Below are positions 5,728 through 13,569 of a stretch of 14,638 nucleotides of DNA, one piece after another. A program made the position numbers and the translations under genes. The DNA lies in assembly GCA_025060675.1 (NCBI GenBank), contig JANXBI010000007.1, positions 1 to 14,638 of the forward strand, written 5' to 3'. Under the pieces are notes generated by a model. It searched no databases. It was not told the DNA's origin and was given only the letters and a program-made list of their open reading frames with translations. Every line of letters starts with the position of its first letter. Position 1 is the stretch's first letter. This DNA comes from Candidatus Caldatribacterium sp. (GTDB taxonomy: Bacteria > Atribacterota > Atribacteria > Atribacterales > Caldatribacteriaceae).

Positions 5728-6879
5728 ATGTTTTGCGTCCCCGATTGCATCCTCGACCTTCCCCGCTCTGGCATTCGAGAACTCATGGGCATGGCCCTTG
5801 CTATGCCTCAAGCCATACGTCTTGAGATGGGTGAACCCCATTTTCCCACTCCTCGGGCAATCCTCGAAAAACTCAAAGACTTCTTCTTCCAAGGAGAAAT
5901 TCGTTACACTCCCACGGTGGGTATTCCGAGCTTGCGAGCAAAGATTGTGGAAAAACTCAGAAGGGAAAAGCATTGGAACGTTTCACTTGACGCGGTCATT
6001 GTTCTGCCGGGATCTCTCTTTGGGACGGTTACAGTGTTTCGGACAATCCTTGAGCCTGGGGACGAGGTGCTGGTTCCTGATCCAGGGTTCACGAACCACT
6101 TCTGCCAGGTGCTCCTCTGTGGAGGGAGGACAGTTCACTACCATTTGCGGCCGGAGAACAACTACCTTCCTGATTTCCAGGAAATCCGCCGCTCCATAAC
6201 CTCAAAAACTCGGGCAATCCTCGTCAACTCACCCTCAAATCCCCTTGGCGTGGTTTTCCCAGGTGATGTGCTTGAGGAAATTGGCCGCCTCGCCGAAGAG
6301 TACGATCTTCTGGTCGTCTCCGATGAAGCATATGAGAAGTACGTTTACAAAGGGAAGCACCTTGGGCTTTTCCAGTTTGTCAATCCAGAACGTCTGGTCA
6401 CCATTTTCTCCTTCTCGAAGACCTACGCCCTTACTGGTTGGCGAGTGGGATACATGGTAGTTCCCGAAAAGCTTGCTCCTCATTTCGCAAAGGTTGCCGA
6501 ATACCTCATCGCTTGCACGTCACATCTTTCCCAAAAAGCCGCAGAAATCGCCCTTGACCTCCCTGATGAGGAAATTCAGAAAATGGTTGACTACTACCGG
6601 GAAAACGTGGAAATCGCTTCCAGAATCCTCCGGGAAGGGGGATTCACCTTCTTTGAGCCCCAGGGAGGATACTACATCTGGGTGGATGTGCGGGAATTCG
6701 GCATGCCCTCTTTAGAGTTCTGTAAGACTTTCCTCCAGGAAAAGGGTGTTGCGCTTGCACCCGGGGACACTTTCGGAGAAAGCGGCGAGGGTTTTGTGCG
6801 GATATCTATTTGCCGCAAGAGGGAAGACGTCGCCGAAGGCGTACGAAGGCTTGTGGCATGGAGGAGGGAGAGAGGGTGA
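5728..6879 (+). CDS. PLP-dependent class I/II aminotransferase (aspartate aminotransferase-like)
   Basis: A 383-aa fold-type I PLP enzyme that moves an amino group between an amino acid and a 2-oxo acid; exact substrates are not readable. Visible features are LEMGEPHFPTP near 32-41, substrate-side YTPTVGIPSLR (60-70), the NSPSNPLG motif with Asn171, SDEAYEKY with Asp199 for the PLP pyridine nitrogen, SFSKTYALTGWRVGY with Schiff-base Lys231, and a C-terminal FVRISIC Arg for the substrate carboxylate. The length is normal for the family. The ATG at 5728 follows AAGGAGG by 7 nt; the open frame continues upstream to 5515, but that part is antisense to the permease. A TATAAT box lies just upstream. 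It is coupled to the PdxA-like gene by a GTGA overlap. Confidence 0.92.
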   Translation: MFCVPDCILDLPRSGIRELMGMALAMPQAIRLEMGEPHFPTPRAILEKLKDFFFQGEIRYTPTVGIPSLRAKIVEKLRREKHWNVSLDAVIVLPGSLFGTVTVFRTILEPGDEVLVPDPGFTNHFCQVLLCGGRTVHYHLRPENNYLPDFQEIRRSITSKTRAILVNSPSNPLGVVFPGDVLEEIGRLAEEYDLLVVSDEAYEKYVYKGKHLGLFQFVNPERLVTIFSFSKTYALTGWRVGYMVVPEKLAPHFAKVAEYLIACTSHLSQKAAEIALDLPDEEIQKMVDYYRENVEIASRILREGGFTFFEPQGGYYIWVDVREFGMPSLEFCKTFLQEKGVALAPGDTFGESGEGFVRISICRKREDVAEGVRRLVAWRRERG

Positions 6880-7874
6880 AACATCCAGTGCTTGCCATCA
6901 CCATGGGAGACCCAGCAGGAGTTGGTCCTGAGATTATCGTAGGAATGCTTAAGCACTTCGACCTTGCAGCTGAAGCCCTCGTCATCGGCGATGGGCGTGT
7001 CCTTGCCGAAGCAGAACGCATTCTTGGAGTCACCATTCCCTGGAAAGAGGCTCGTTTCCCCTTGGAAGGTCAAGGACCGTTTCTCCTTGACCTTGCCAAT
7101 GTCGACATGGACACCTTCCTCTGGGGAAAGGTCTCAGCAATGGCTGGGAGAGCAAGTTTCGCCTACGTAGAGAAAGCGGTTGAGGTGCTCCTCTCTGGGT
7201 TTGCCGATGCCCTGGTGACTGCTCCAGTGAACAAGGAAGCGCTCCATGCTGCTTCCATTCCGTACATTGGTCACACGGAAATTCTTGAAGCCCTCACCAA
7301 AGCAAAAGAAGCCCTAACCATGTTCCAGGTGGGGCATCTACGGGTCTTCTTCTTCACAAGGCATGTCCCCCTCAAAGAAGCGGTAGCACGAGTGCAAAAG
7401 GAACCGCTCATACATTTTACAAAGCTTGTCTTCACGTACCTTGAAGCCTTGGGGGTACGCAACCCTCACGTTGCCATAGCAGCACTCAATCCCCATGCAG
7501 GAGAAGGAGGGCTTTTGGGAAGGGAAGAGGAAGAGGAAATTCGTCCAGCTGTAGTAGCTCTGCAAAGGGAAGGGTACGACGTTACTGGTCCCTATCCAGC
7601 GGACTCGGTTTTCTTTTTCGCCTTTCAAGGGAGGTTTGATGCTGTCATTTCCTTATACCATGACCAAGGACACATTGCCACAAAGTGCCTTGATTTCTAC
7701 CGAACGGTGAGCGTAACATTAGGGCTCCCTTTTATCCGTACGTCCCCAGACCATGGGACAGCCTTTGACATCGCTGGAAAGGGCATCGCCCGTTTCGAGA
7801 GCATGTATGAAGCTTGCCGAGTGGCCGCTTTCTATGCCCCCTTATACGCCCCGCCATTTGAAAATGGAGCATGA
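6876..7874 (+). CDS. pdxA: PdxA-family 4-phospho-hydroxyacid dehydrogenase
   Basis: A 332-aa NAD-dependent metal-binding dehydrogenase. It has the signature MGDPAGVGPEI (10-20), VTAPVNKEAL (114-123), and the three metal-ligand histidines His133 (IGHTE), His207 (NPHAGEGG) and His262 (YHDQGHI), plus TLGLPFIRTSPDHGTAFDIAGKG (from 281). In vitamin B6 synthesis the family oxidises 4-phosphohydroxy-L-threonine. The YHDQGHI form also fits the PdxA2-like branch that acts on four-carbon phospho-sugar acids, so the symbol is provisional; neither pdxJ nor a DUF1537 kinase is in the window. The start is GTG at 6876, overlapping the aminotransferase stop as GTGA and preceded by GAGGAGGGAGAG; an ATG at 6858 is possible. 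Its 3' end overlaps the convergent glgB by 33 bp. Confidence 0.9.
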   Translation: MKHPVLAITMGDPAGVGPEIIVGMLKHFDLAAEALVIGDGRVLAEAERILGVTIPWKEARFPLEGQGPFLLDLANVDMDTFLWGKVSAMAGRASFAYVEKAVEVLLSGFADALVTAPVNKEALHAASIPYIGHTEILEALTKAKEALTMFQVGHLRVFFFTRHVPLKEAVARVQKEPLIHFTKLVFTYLEALGVRNPHVAIAALNPHAGEGGLLGREEEEEIRPAVVALQREGYDVTGPYPADSVFFFAFQGRFDAVISLYHDQGHIATKCLDFYRTVSVTLGLPFIRTSPDHGTAFDIAGKGIARFESMYEACRVAAFYAPLYAPPFENGA

Positions 7875-10013
7875 AAGAGGCGGAAGGACAAGGGAAAGGG
7901 AAAAGGGCCGACCGTGGAAGGGAATGTTTTCGGCTTTGACCCCTCCGAAATTCCCCAAGTTACTCCCAAAGTAATACTCCGAGTCACTGTTGAGGATTTC
8001 CTCGTAGAAACCTTCTCGGGGAACACCCACTCGATACCCGAAGCGGGGTACTGGAGTAAAGTTTAGGACAAAGACGAGAAAATCCCCTGGATCTTTACTC
8101 TTCCGAATAAAGGCAATAACCGAGTTCTCCGCATCGTTACAATCAATCCACTCAAAGCCTTCATGGCGACAGTCCAATTCCCACAGCGCCTTTTCCCGAA
8201 GGTACAGGTGATTAAGGTCTCGGACGTAACGATGGAGCTTGCGGTGTGGTTCAAAGGCAAGAAGGAACCAATCAAGTTCCGTATCGTGATTCCACTCCCG
8301 ACGCTGCCCAAACTCTCCTCCCATGAAGAGGAGTTTTTTTCCTGGGTACCCGAACATGAGCCCAAAAAGGAGCCGGAGGTTAGCGAATTTCTGCCAGTCG
8401 TCTCCCGGCATCTTCTCAAGAAGGCTCCGTTTCCCATGGACCACCTCATCGTGAGAAAGGGGGAGAATGAAATTCTCGGAAAAGGCGTACCAGATAGGGA
8501 AGGTAAGGTTTGTGTGATGGTACTTCCGGTATATGGGGTCCTTACTCATGTAAAGGAGCACGTCGTTCATCCAACCCATGTTCCACTTCAAGAGGAATCC
8601 CAACCCTCCGAGGTAGGGAGGAAGTGTCACCCCTGGCCAGGCAGTAGACTCCTCAGCAATGGTGGCAATTCCAGGGAAAGCGGTATAGACCCGCTCATGG
8701 AGGAAGCGCAAGAAATCGATGGCTTCAAGGTTCTCTTTCCCTCCAAAGCGATTTGGGATCCACTCCCCCTCCTTGCGGCCATAGTCAAGGTAGAGCATAG
8801 AGGCCACCGCATCCACCCGCAGAGCATCAATGTGGAACCTCTCAAACCAGAAGAAAGCGTTTGAGAGGAGGAAACTCCGTACTTCACAGCGACCGTAGTT
8901 GAAAATGTAGCTCCCCCAGTGGGGATGTTCACCTTTTCTGGGGTCAAGGTGCTCATAGAGGGCAGTACCATCAAACCGTCCAAGGGCGTGGGCGTCTTTC
9001 GGGAAGTGGGCAATGACCCAGTCGAGAATCACCCCAATGCCATTGCGGTGGAAAAGGTCCACAAACGCCATGAAATCCTTAGGATTCCCAAAACGGCTTG
9101 TAGGAGAGAAGTACCCGGTGACATGGTACCCCCAGGAACCGTCAAAAGGATGCTCGGCCACTGGAAGGAGCTCCACATGGGTATATCCCATGTCTTTAAC
9201 GTACGCAACGAGTTCTTCGGCGAGTTCCCGATAGTTCAGAAACGACCCGTCGGGCTTGCGTTTCCAAGAACCAAGATGCACCTCGTAAATGTTCATCGGA
9301 GACGAGAGGAGATCCATCTTGCGACGACGTTCCATCCACTCCTCATCCTGCCAGGAAAACCCAGAAAGGTCAAAAACCACAGAGGCGGTTTTTGGACGGA
9401 CTTCGGAGTAAAAAGCGTATGGGTCTGCCTTAAGGAGGAGATGCCCTTCCTTCGTCTTTATCTCAAACTTGTACTTTTCTCCCTCCCCAATCCCTGGGAT
9501 GAAAAGCTCAAAAACTCCTGAACTCCCTCGGGGACGGAGGACGTGTACCCGCCCATCCCACCGATTGAAATCCCCAACTACACTCACTCGAAGAGCATTC
9601 GGAGCCCAAACAGCAAAGTGTACCCCCAAAAAGCCCTGGACCTCAACCAGGTGAGCACCAAGCTTTTCATACGCCCGGGCGTGTGTTCCCTCGTTGAAGA
9701 GATGGAGGTCAAAATCAGTGAGCAAAGGTGGAAAACTGTAAGGGTCGGGAAGAACCAAAGCGTTTCCTCCTTCAACCACCTCCAGAAGGTAGGGGAAAAC
9801 ATCCCCCATCCCTAGGCGGGCAACGAAAACCCCCTCAGGGTGTACCCTTTCTGCTTCAAAGCAAGCATCACCCTCACGAGAGAGTACCCGCACCCGCTCA
9901 GCAAAGGGACGAAAGACGCGAACAACGAGGCTATCTCCTTCTTTGTGCATCCCAAGGAAGAAAGACGGGTCGGTAATGTTTCCCCGGACGAGGGCTTCGA
10001 TAAACTCCGTCAA
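7842..10013 (-). CDS. glgB: 1,4-alpha-glucan (glycogen) branching enzyme, GH13
   Basis: A 723-aa cytoplasmic enzyme that cuts alpha-1,4-glucan and rejoins the piece through an alpha-1,6 bond during glycogen synthesis. Domains are an N-terminal GlgB domain (about 1-105, with DPSFFLGMH), CBM48 (about 115-220, with VHFAVWAPNA and VVGDFNRWDG), a GH13 barrel (about 240-610), and a C-terminal all-beta domain. Active-site residues are nucleophile Asp401 (DALRVDAVASM), acid/base Glu454 (TIAEEST) and Asp522 (LSHDEVVHGK). Conserved region I reads DWVIAHFPKD where DWVPxHFPKD is usual. The start is TTG at 10013, with GGGGGAGG just upstream, and it overlaps the exonuclease stop as TTGA. Full length and intact; no terminator is seen where it runs into pdxA. 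Confidence 0.96.
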   Translation of the reverse strand: MTEFIEALVRGNITDPSFFLGMHKEGDSLVVRVFRPFAERVRVLSREGDACFEAERVHPEGVFVARLGMGDVFPYLLEVVEGGNALVLPDPYSFPPLLTDFDLHLFNEGTHARAYEKLGAHLVEVQGFLGVHFAVWAPNALRVSVVGDFNRWDGRVHVLRPRGSSGVFELFIPGIGEGEKYKFEIKTKEGHLLLKADPYAFYSEVRPKTASVVFDLSGFSWQDEEWMERRRKMDLLSSPMNIYEVHLGSWKRKPDGSFLNYRELAEELVAYVKDMGYTHVELLPVAEHPFDGSWGYHVTGYFSPTSRFGNPKDFMAFVDLFHRNGIGVILDWVIAHFPKDAHALGRFDGTALYEHLDPRKGEHPHWGSYIFNYGRCEVRSFLLSNAFFWFERFHIDALRVDAVASMLYLDYGRKEGEWIPNRFGGKENLEAIDFLRFLHERVYTAFPGIATIAEESTAWPGVTLPPYLGGLGFLLKWNMGWMNDVLLYMSKDPIYRKYHHTNLTFPIWYAFSENFILPLSHDEVVHGKRSLLEKMPGDDWQKFANLRLLFGLMFGYPGKKLLFMGGEFGQRREWNHDTELDWFLLAFEPHRKLHRYVRDLNHLYLREKALWELDCRHEGFEWIDCNDAENSVIAFIRKSKDPGDFLVFVLNFTPVPRFGYRVGVPREGFYEEILNSDSEYYFGSNLGNFGGVKAENIPFHGRPFSLSLVLPPLSCSIFKWRGV

Positions 10014-10876
10014 AAGACCTCCCCCTTTCGCGAGAGGAAACGCAAACGCTCATGAAAGACCTCATCGAGAATTTCCTCGTGAACTTGGTACGGCACAAGG
10101 ATTTTCTTCCGAGGCTCAGGAAGAGGCGCGCATGGAGCAGAAAGCCTACGGACTTTCTCGTTGTAAGCAAAGACCATGAGGCGTTCCAAGTTCACCGTAT
10201 CGGTGACGTTGTAAGCAAGAAGCGTTTCCAAAGCTTCAGGACACCCATCCTGGTACTTCCGCCAAAGCAGCACCGCCGTGTATCCGTCGACCCCCTCAAG
10301 CTTCCCCCGATGCATACCTAAAGCCTTCTCGCAGGCTTTTAGACCACCACTCAAACCCAGGCTTCTCAGAATATAACAGAGGTCGAGGTGAACATGGGGG
10401 AGGCGAACACCAAGGCTTCGCTCCAAGAAAGGAAGGTCAAAACACTTTCCGTTGAAGGTGATGATGACTCGGTAACGCATGACCTCAGGGAGGAATTCTC
10501 TGAGGTTCACACCATGGACAAAGGTCTTTATACGGTGCCCATCAAAGAGGGTAATGGCAGTGACGTAATCATCAAAGGGGTTACAACCAGTTGTTTCAAT
10601 GTCGAGGAAAACTGCAGTGTGGCGAAATTCTGGAAAGAGACGCCAGACTTCTCTCCCAGGAAGGTGTTCTGCGAAGAAATGGGCATCCTCCCGCTCCAGA
10701 CGTCGCTGAGACTTTTCAAGGAAAGAACGAACCTGAGAGACGAAGGCTTTTGGGAAGGAACGCTCGAAGAAGGGACTTATAAGGGCGTCTTCCCAGTTCC
10801 ATATGCCACTTTCCCAGATACGCCGCTCAGTCTTTTCACCCACTTTGGGAATGTGGCAGAAGGTTGCAAAAAGCAT
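10010..10876 (-). CDS. YprB-like DEDD (RNase H-fold) exonuclease, COG3359
   Basis: A 288-aa predicted 3'-5' exonuclease. The N-terminal part (about 1-35, CHIPKVGEKTERRIWESGI..WED) resembles a short helix-hairpin-helix. The catalytic domain has Exo I FLDIETTG (Asp92, Glu94), Exo II ITFNGKCFDLPFLE (Asp148) and Exo III AYNVTDTVNLERL (Asp226). This matches the RNase_H_2/YprB family, whose natural substrate is poorly defined. The ATG at 10876 was chosen for its GGGAGGT Shine-Dalgarno; an open frame extends to 10939 but covers the promoter. It is the first gene of a two-gene operon with glgB (TTGA overlap), an unusual pairing of nucleic-acid and glycogen enzymes. A clear promoter lies just upstream. 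Confidence 0.88.
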   Translation of the reverse strand: MLFATFCHIPKVGEKTERRIWESGIWNWEDALISPFFERSFPKAFVSQVRSFLEKSQRRLEREDAHFFAEHLPGREVWRLFPEFRHTAVFLDIETTGCNPFDDYVTAITLFDGHRIKTFVHGVNLREFLPEVMRYRVIITFNGKCFDLPFLERSLGVRLPHVHLDLCYILRSLGLSGGLKACEKALGMHRGKLEGVDGYTAVLLWRKYQDGCPEALETLLAYNVTDTVNLERLMVFAYNEKVRRLSAPCAPLPEPRKKILVPYQVHEEILDEVFHERLRFLSRKGEVF

Positions 10877-10910
10877 AAAATACCTCCCACCGTGCGCCCT
10901 TCTTGGAGAT

Positions 10911-10939
10911 ATTGTAAAATACAGGAGGAACTTTTCCAA
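10911..10939 (-). promoter_or_regulatory. Sigma70-type promoter for the exonuclease-glgB operon
   Basis: On the minus strand, TTGGAA (10934-10939) and TACAAT (10911-10916) are separated by exactly 17 bp. Transcription would begin near 10904, giving a leader of about 28 nt that contains the GGGAGGT ribosome site. It is divergent from the cyclase gene, which begins 28 bp beyond the -35. Confidence 0.65.
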
Positions 10940-10966
10940 CGGATGAGCCTGAAAGGAAGTGAATCC

Positions 10967-11629
10967 ATGCTACCCCTTGATGCGTATTCCCTTGTCGATC
11001 TCTCCATGGACGTTATTCCACCAGGGACAGAAGAGCGGCCCTTTGTCACCACCCATGCCCTCCTCCACGATGGAACGACGAAATACCTTATCTCCACCCA
11101 TACCCATGTGGGAACCCATCTCGAAGGGCCATTGCACTTCTTTGAGAGAGGGAAGGACCTTGTCGATTTTCCCCTCTCAGCCTTTCTTGGAAGAGCTTGG
11201 TTCTTCGACGTATACGAGGTTCCTGAAGACCGTTGCATTACCCCAAAAATGCTTGCCTTGCAGCTTGAGGGGAAGGTTGCCCAAGGGGACATCATCATCG
11301 CCCGAAACCTTGATGATACGAATATTGCTCGTGTTCAAGAGACGAACAACAGAGCGCTCCTCCCCTGTTTCACCCCAGAGGCAGCCTCTTGGATGCGAGA
11401 AAGAGGTGTCAAAATGCTTGGTATCGATAACCTCGTGCGCCTTGGCAAGGATGTGGAAGCCACGCGAAAACTCCATGAAATCCTCCTTGGGGCTGATATC
11501 CTCCTTCTTGAGGGTTTGGCAAACCTCAGAGACGTCCAGGAGAACCCCTTCTTCCTCATTGCTTTCCCGTACAAGGCCCGAGGAATCGACTCAAGCTTCG
11601 TGCGGGCTGTAGCCCTTGTGCGGAGGTGA
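10967..11629 (+). CDS. Cyclase-family metal-dependent hydrolase (kynurenine formamidase-like fold)
   Basis: A 220-aa member of the cyclase/KynB-like superfamily (Pfam Cyclase). These are divalent-metal enzymes that open cyclic amides or esters or hydrolyse formamides. The metal motif HxGTHxDxPxH is present as HVGTHLEGPLH (47-57), with Glu53 in place of the usual Asp. The C-terminal HEILLGADILLLEGLANL (170-187) matches the second conserved block. The start at 10967 has AGGAAGTGA at 10954-10962. An in-frame ATG at 10943 has its AGGAGG 14 bases away and is less likely, and the frame open back to 10388 is antisense to the exonuclease. The substrate is unknown; no tryptophan-catabolism gene is nearby, so kynurenine formamidase is not supported. 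pfkA follows 4 bp after the stop. Confidence 0.87.
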   Translation: MLPLDAYSLVDLSMDVIPPGTEERPFVTTHALLHDGTTKYLISTHTHVGTHLEGPLHFFERGKDLVDFPLSAFLGRAWFFDVYEVPEDRCITPKMLALQLEGKVAQGDIIIARNLDDTNIARVQETNNRALLPCFTPEAASWMRERGVKMLGIDNLVRLGKDVEATRKLHEILLGADILLLEGLANLRDVQENPFFLIAFPYKARGIDSSFVRAVALVRR

Positions 11630-11633
11630 AGCT

Positions 11634-12719
11634 ATGAAACGACGTATTGGTGTTCTAAGTGGTGGTGGGGATTGCCCTGGAATCAACGCGGTCATCCACG
11701 CAGTGGTGAAACGGGCAATCCTCACCTACGACTACGAAGTCGTGGGCATTCTCGATGGCTTTGAAGGGCTTGTGGAAGGACGGTACCGGAACCTTGCCTA
11801 CAACGATGTCTCTGGCATCCTTCCTCTTGGGGGCACCATCCTTGGTGCCTCAAACCGGGCAAACCCCTTTCGGTACCCAGTCCGCCGGAAAGATGAAGTG
11901 GTCTTCGAAGATCGTTCGAAGGACCTCCTTGAGAACTTTGAAAAGCTTCAACTTTCTGCCCTCATCGCTATCGGTGGCGATGGAACATTCCATATCGCCT
12001 CAGAGCTTGTCCGACTTGGTGTTCCAGTGGTAGGTGTCCCAAAGACCATTGATAACGATTTGAACGCCACTGACATCACTTTCGGATTCGACTCAGCAGT
12101 ACACGTGGTGACGGAGGCCATCGATCGGCTCCACACCACAGCCCAATCCCATCATCGGGTTATGGTGGTCGAAGTTATGGGCCGGTACGCGGGGTGGATT
12201 GCTCTCCATGGGGGTATTGCTGGAGGGGGCGATGTCATCCTCATCCCAGAGATTCCCTTTCACATGGAGGGAGTATGCAACTTCATCCTCGAGCGTCGAG
12301 AAAAGGGGAAACGCTTCAGTATCGTCGTTGTAGCAGAAGGCGCAAGACCTCTTGGGGGAGACATGGTGGTGCAACGCATCGTGCGGGAAAGCCACGATCA
12401 GATTCGCCTTGGGGGAGTGAGCCACGTCGTGGGACGGGCAATTGAGGAGAAAACAGGCCTTGAAACTCGAGTGGTCATCCTTGGACACCTCCAGCGAGGT
12501 GGTTCACCCACCGCTTTCGACCGAGTTTTGGCCACTCGTCTCGGGGCAAAAGCGGTTGACCTTGTAGCGCAGAATGCTTTCGGGTACTTCCCGGCTGTGC
12601 GAGGACAGGATATCGTTCCCGCACGGATTGAAGAAGCTATCGCCTGCTTGAAAACCGTTCCTCTAGATTCACCCCTGCTTGACATTGCTCGCTCCATGGG
12701 AACATACCTTGGAGCATGA
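11634..12719 (+). CDS. pfkA: 6-phosphofructokinase (ATP or PPi donor uncertain)
   Basis: A 361-aa phosphofructokinase that phosphorylates fructose 6-phosphate to the 1,6-bisphosphate, the committed step of glycolysis. Motifs are GVLSGGGDCPGINAVI (6-21), IGGDGTFHIA (113-122), PKTIDNDL (136-143) with catalytic Asp140, VEVMGRYAGWIAL (179-191), and GHLQRGGSPTAFDR (284-297). Two positions report donor use: Gly117 (as in ATP enzymes, E. coli Gly104) and Lys137 (as in PPi enzymes, E. coli Gly124). The mixed Gly/Lys pattern occurs in longer group III enzymes and usually predicts ATP, but the sequence does not settle it. The ATG at 11634 has GGAGGTGA (11622-11629) overlapping the cyclase stop. The following phosphatase gene overlaps it by ATGA. 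Confidence 0.95.
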   Translation: MKRRIGVLSGGGDCPGINAVIHAVVKRAILTYDYEVVGILDGFEGLVEGRYRNLAYNDVSGILPLGGTILGASNRANPFRYPVRRKDEVVFEDRSKDLLENFEKLQLSALIAIGGDGTFHIASELVRLGVPVVGVPKTIDNDLNATDITFGFDSAVHVVTEAIDRLHTTAQSHHRVMVVEVMGRYAGWIALHGGIAGGGDVILIPEIPFHMEGVCNFILERREKGKRFSIVVVAEGARPLGGDMVVQRIVRESHDQIRLGGVSHVVGRAIEEKTGLETRVVILGHLQRGGSPTAFDRVLATRLGAKAVDLVAQNAFGYFPAVRGQDIVPARIEEAIACLKTVPLDSPLLDIARSMGTYLGA

Positions 12720-13534
12720 AAGGAAGTGGTTCGGTGCTCGAGAAACGTTTGGAGATCGCGAAAAGCATAGCCCAGGACGTTGGGCAATTCATCCTCTCTC
12801 GCACCCACAACCCTGGACACGTGGAGGCAAAATCAAGTCCTATCGACGTGGTAACCGAAGTGGATAAGGAGGCACAGCGGCAAATCGCCAGGGCACTTCA
12901 CGAGGCCTTCCCAGAAGATGCTATCTGGGGGGAGGAAAGTGGCGAACCGTTGAGAGACTTCTCCCACACCTGGGTCATTGACCCCATAGATGGCACAAGC
13001 AACTATGTCCACGGCCTTCCCTTCTACACCGTCTCCATTGCGTACTTCTCCGACGGTCAACCGATCCTCGGAGTACTGTATGCCCCAGCCCTTCGGGAAC
13101 TCTTCTGGGCACTCCGAGGGAAAGGAGCGTTCTGTAACGGGACACCGATCCGAGTTTCCCAAGTACGAGCGCTCCACGAAGCGATTTTCATCACTGGCTT
13201 TCCCCACACCAAGCGGCGCTTCGAAGTCATGGCCCCTATTTACGGGTACCTCCTTGGGGAGTGTCAAGCACTGCGCTCCTTTGGTAGCGCCGCTTTGGGG
13301 CTTGCATACGTGGCTTGTGGACGATGTGAAGGATACCTGCAGCTTGGTATCTCCTTTTACGACGTTGCTGCAGGAGTATGCCTTGTGGAAGAAGCTGGTG
13401 GAACGATTCAGGAGCTCTCGGGGAAGCCGTGGAGCTACGTGAGTCGCTCACTCTGTGCCTCTAACGGCCTCATTGACCTTGCTGCCATCGTCCGGAAGGT
13501 CCTCCCCGAAGACGTCGTCGCTACACTCCGCTAA
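12716..13534 (+). CDS. Inositol-monophosphatase-family phosphatase (IMPase / possible FBPase)
   Basis: A 272-aa Mg-dependent, Li-sensitive-type sugar phosphatase. Visible motifs are DVVTEVDKEAQ (44-54), WGEESGE with Glu73, the family signature WVIDPIDGTSNYVHG (86-100) with metal ligands Asp89 and Asp92, GSAALGLAYVACGR, and SFYDVAAG (213-220) with Asp216. The usual WDxAAG carries Tyr instead of Trp. Thermophile members often hydrolyse both inositol-1-phosphate and fructose-1,6-bisphosphate. Translational coupling to pfkA (ATGA at 12716-12719) makes a gluconeogenic FBPase role attractive, but inositol-phosphate or nucleotide (CysQ-like) substrates are possible. A GTG start at 12734, behind AAAGGAAGTGG, is an alternative that removes six residues. 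Confidence 0.9.
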   Translation: MKGSGSVLEKRLEIAKSIAQDVGQFILSRTHNPGHVEAKSSPIDVVTEVDKEAQRQIARALHEAFPEDAIWGEESGEPLRDFSHTWVIDPIDGTSNYVHGLPFYTVSIAYFSDGQPILGVLYAPALRELFWALRGKGAFCNGTPIRVSQVRALHEAIFITGFPHTKRRFEVMAPIYGYLLGECQALRSFGSAALGLAYVACGRCEGYLQLGISFYDVAAGVCLVEEAGGTIQELSGKPWSYVSRSLCASNGLIDLAAIVRKVLPEDVVATLR

Positions 13535-13542
13535 GAAAGCGG

Positions 13543-13548
13543 TACAAT
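13543..13548 (+). promoter_or_regulatory. Candidate -10 element for the small orphan gene
   Basis: TACAAT lies 22 bp before the preferred TTG start of the small gene. No good -35 is present at 16-18 bp upstream, inside the end of the phosphatase gene. The small gene may instead be read through from the pfkA operon. Confidence 0.3.
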
Positions 13549-13569
13549 AGAGGGGAGGAGGTGGAGACA

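Noticed and set aside
5649..5792. N-terminal extension of the permease
   Set aside because: It would overlap the aminotransferase coding start and is not hydrophobic or family-like.
8163..9521. Long open frames on the plus strand inside glgB
   Set aside because: They are codon-bias shadows of glgB, with no recognisable motifs or proper ribosome sites.
10388..10966. Open frame on the plus strand that continues the cyclase upstream by about 190 codons
   Set aside because: It is antisense to the well-supported exonuclease gene and has no family features. The cyclase motif set and ribosome site place the start at 10967.
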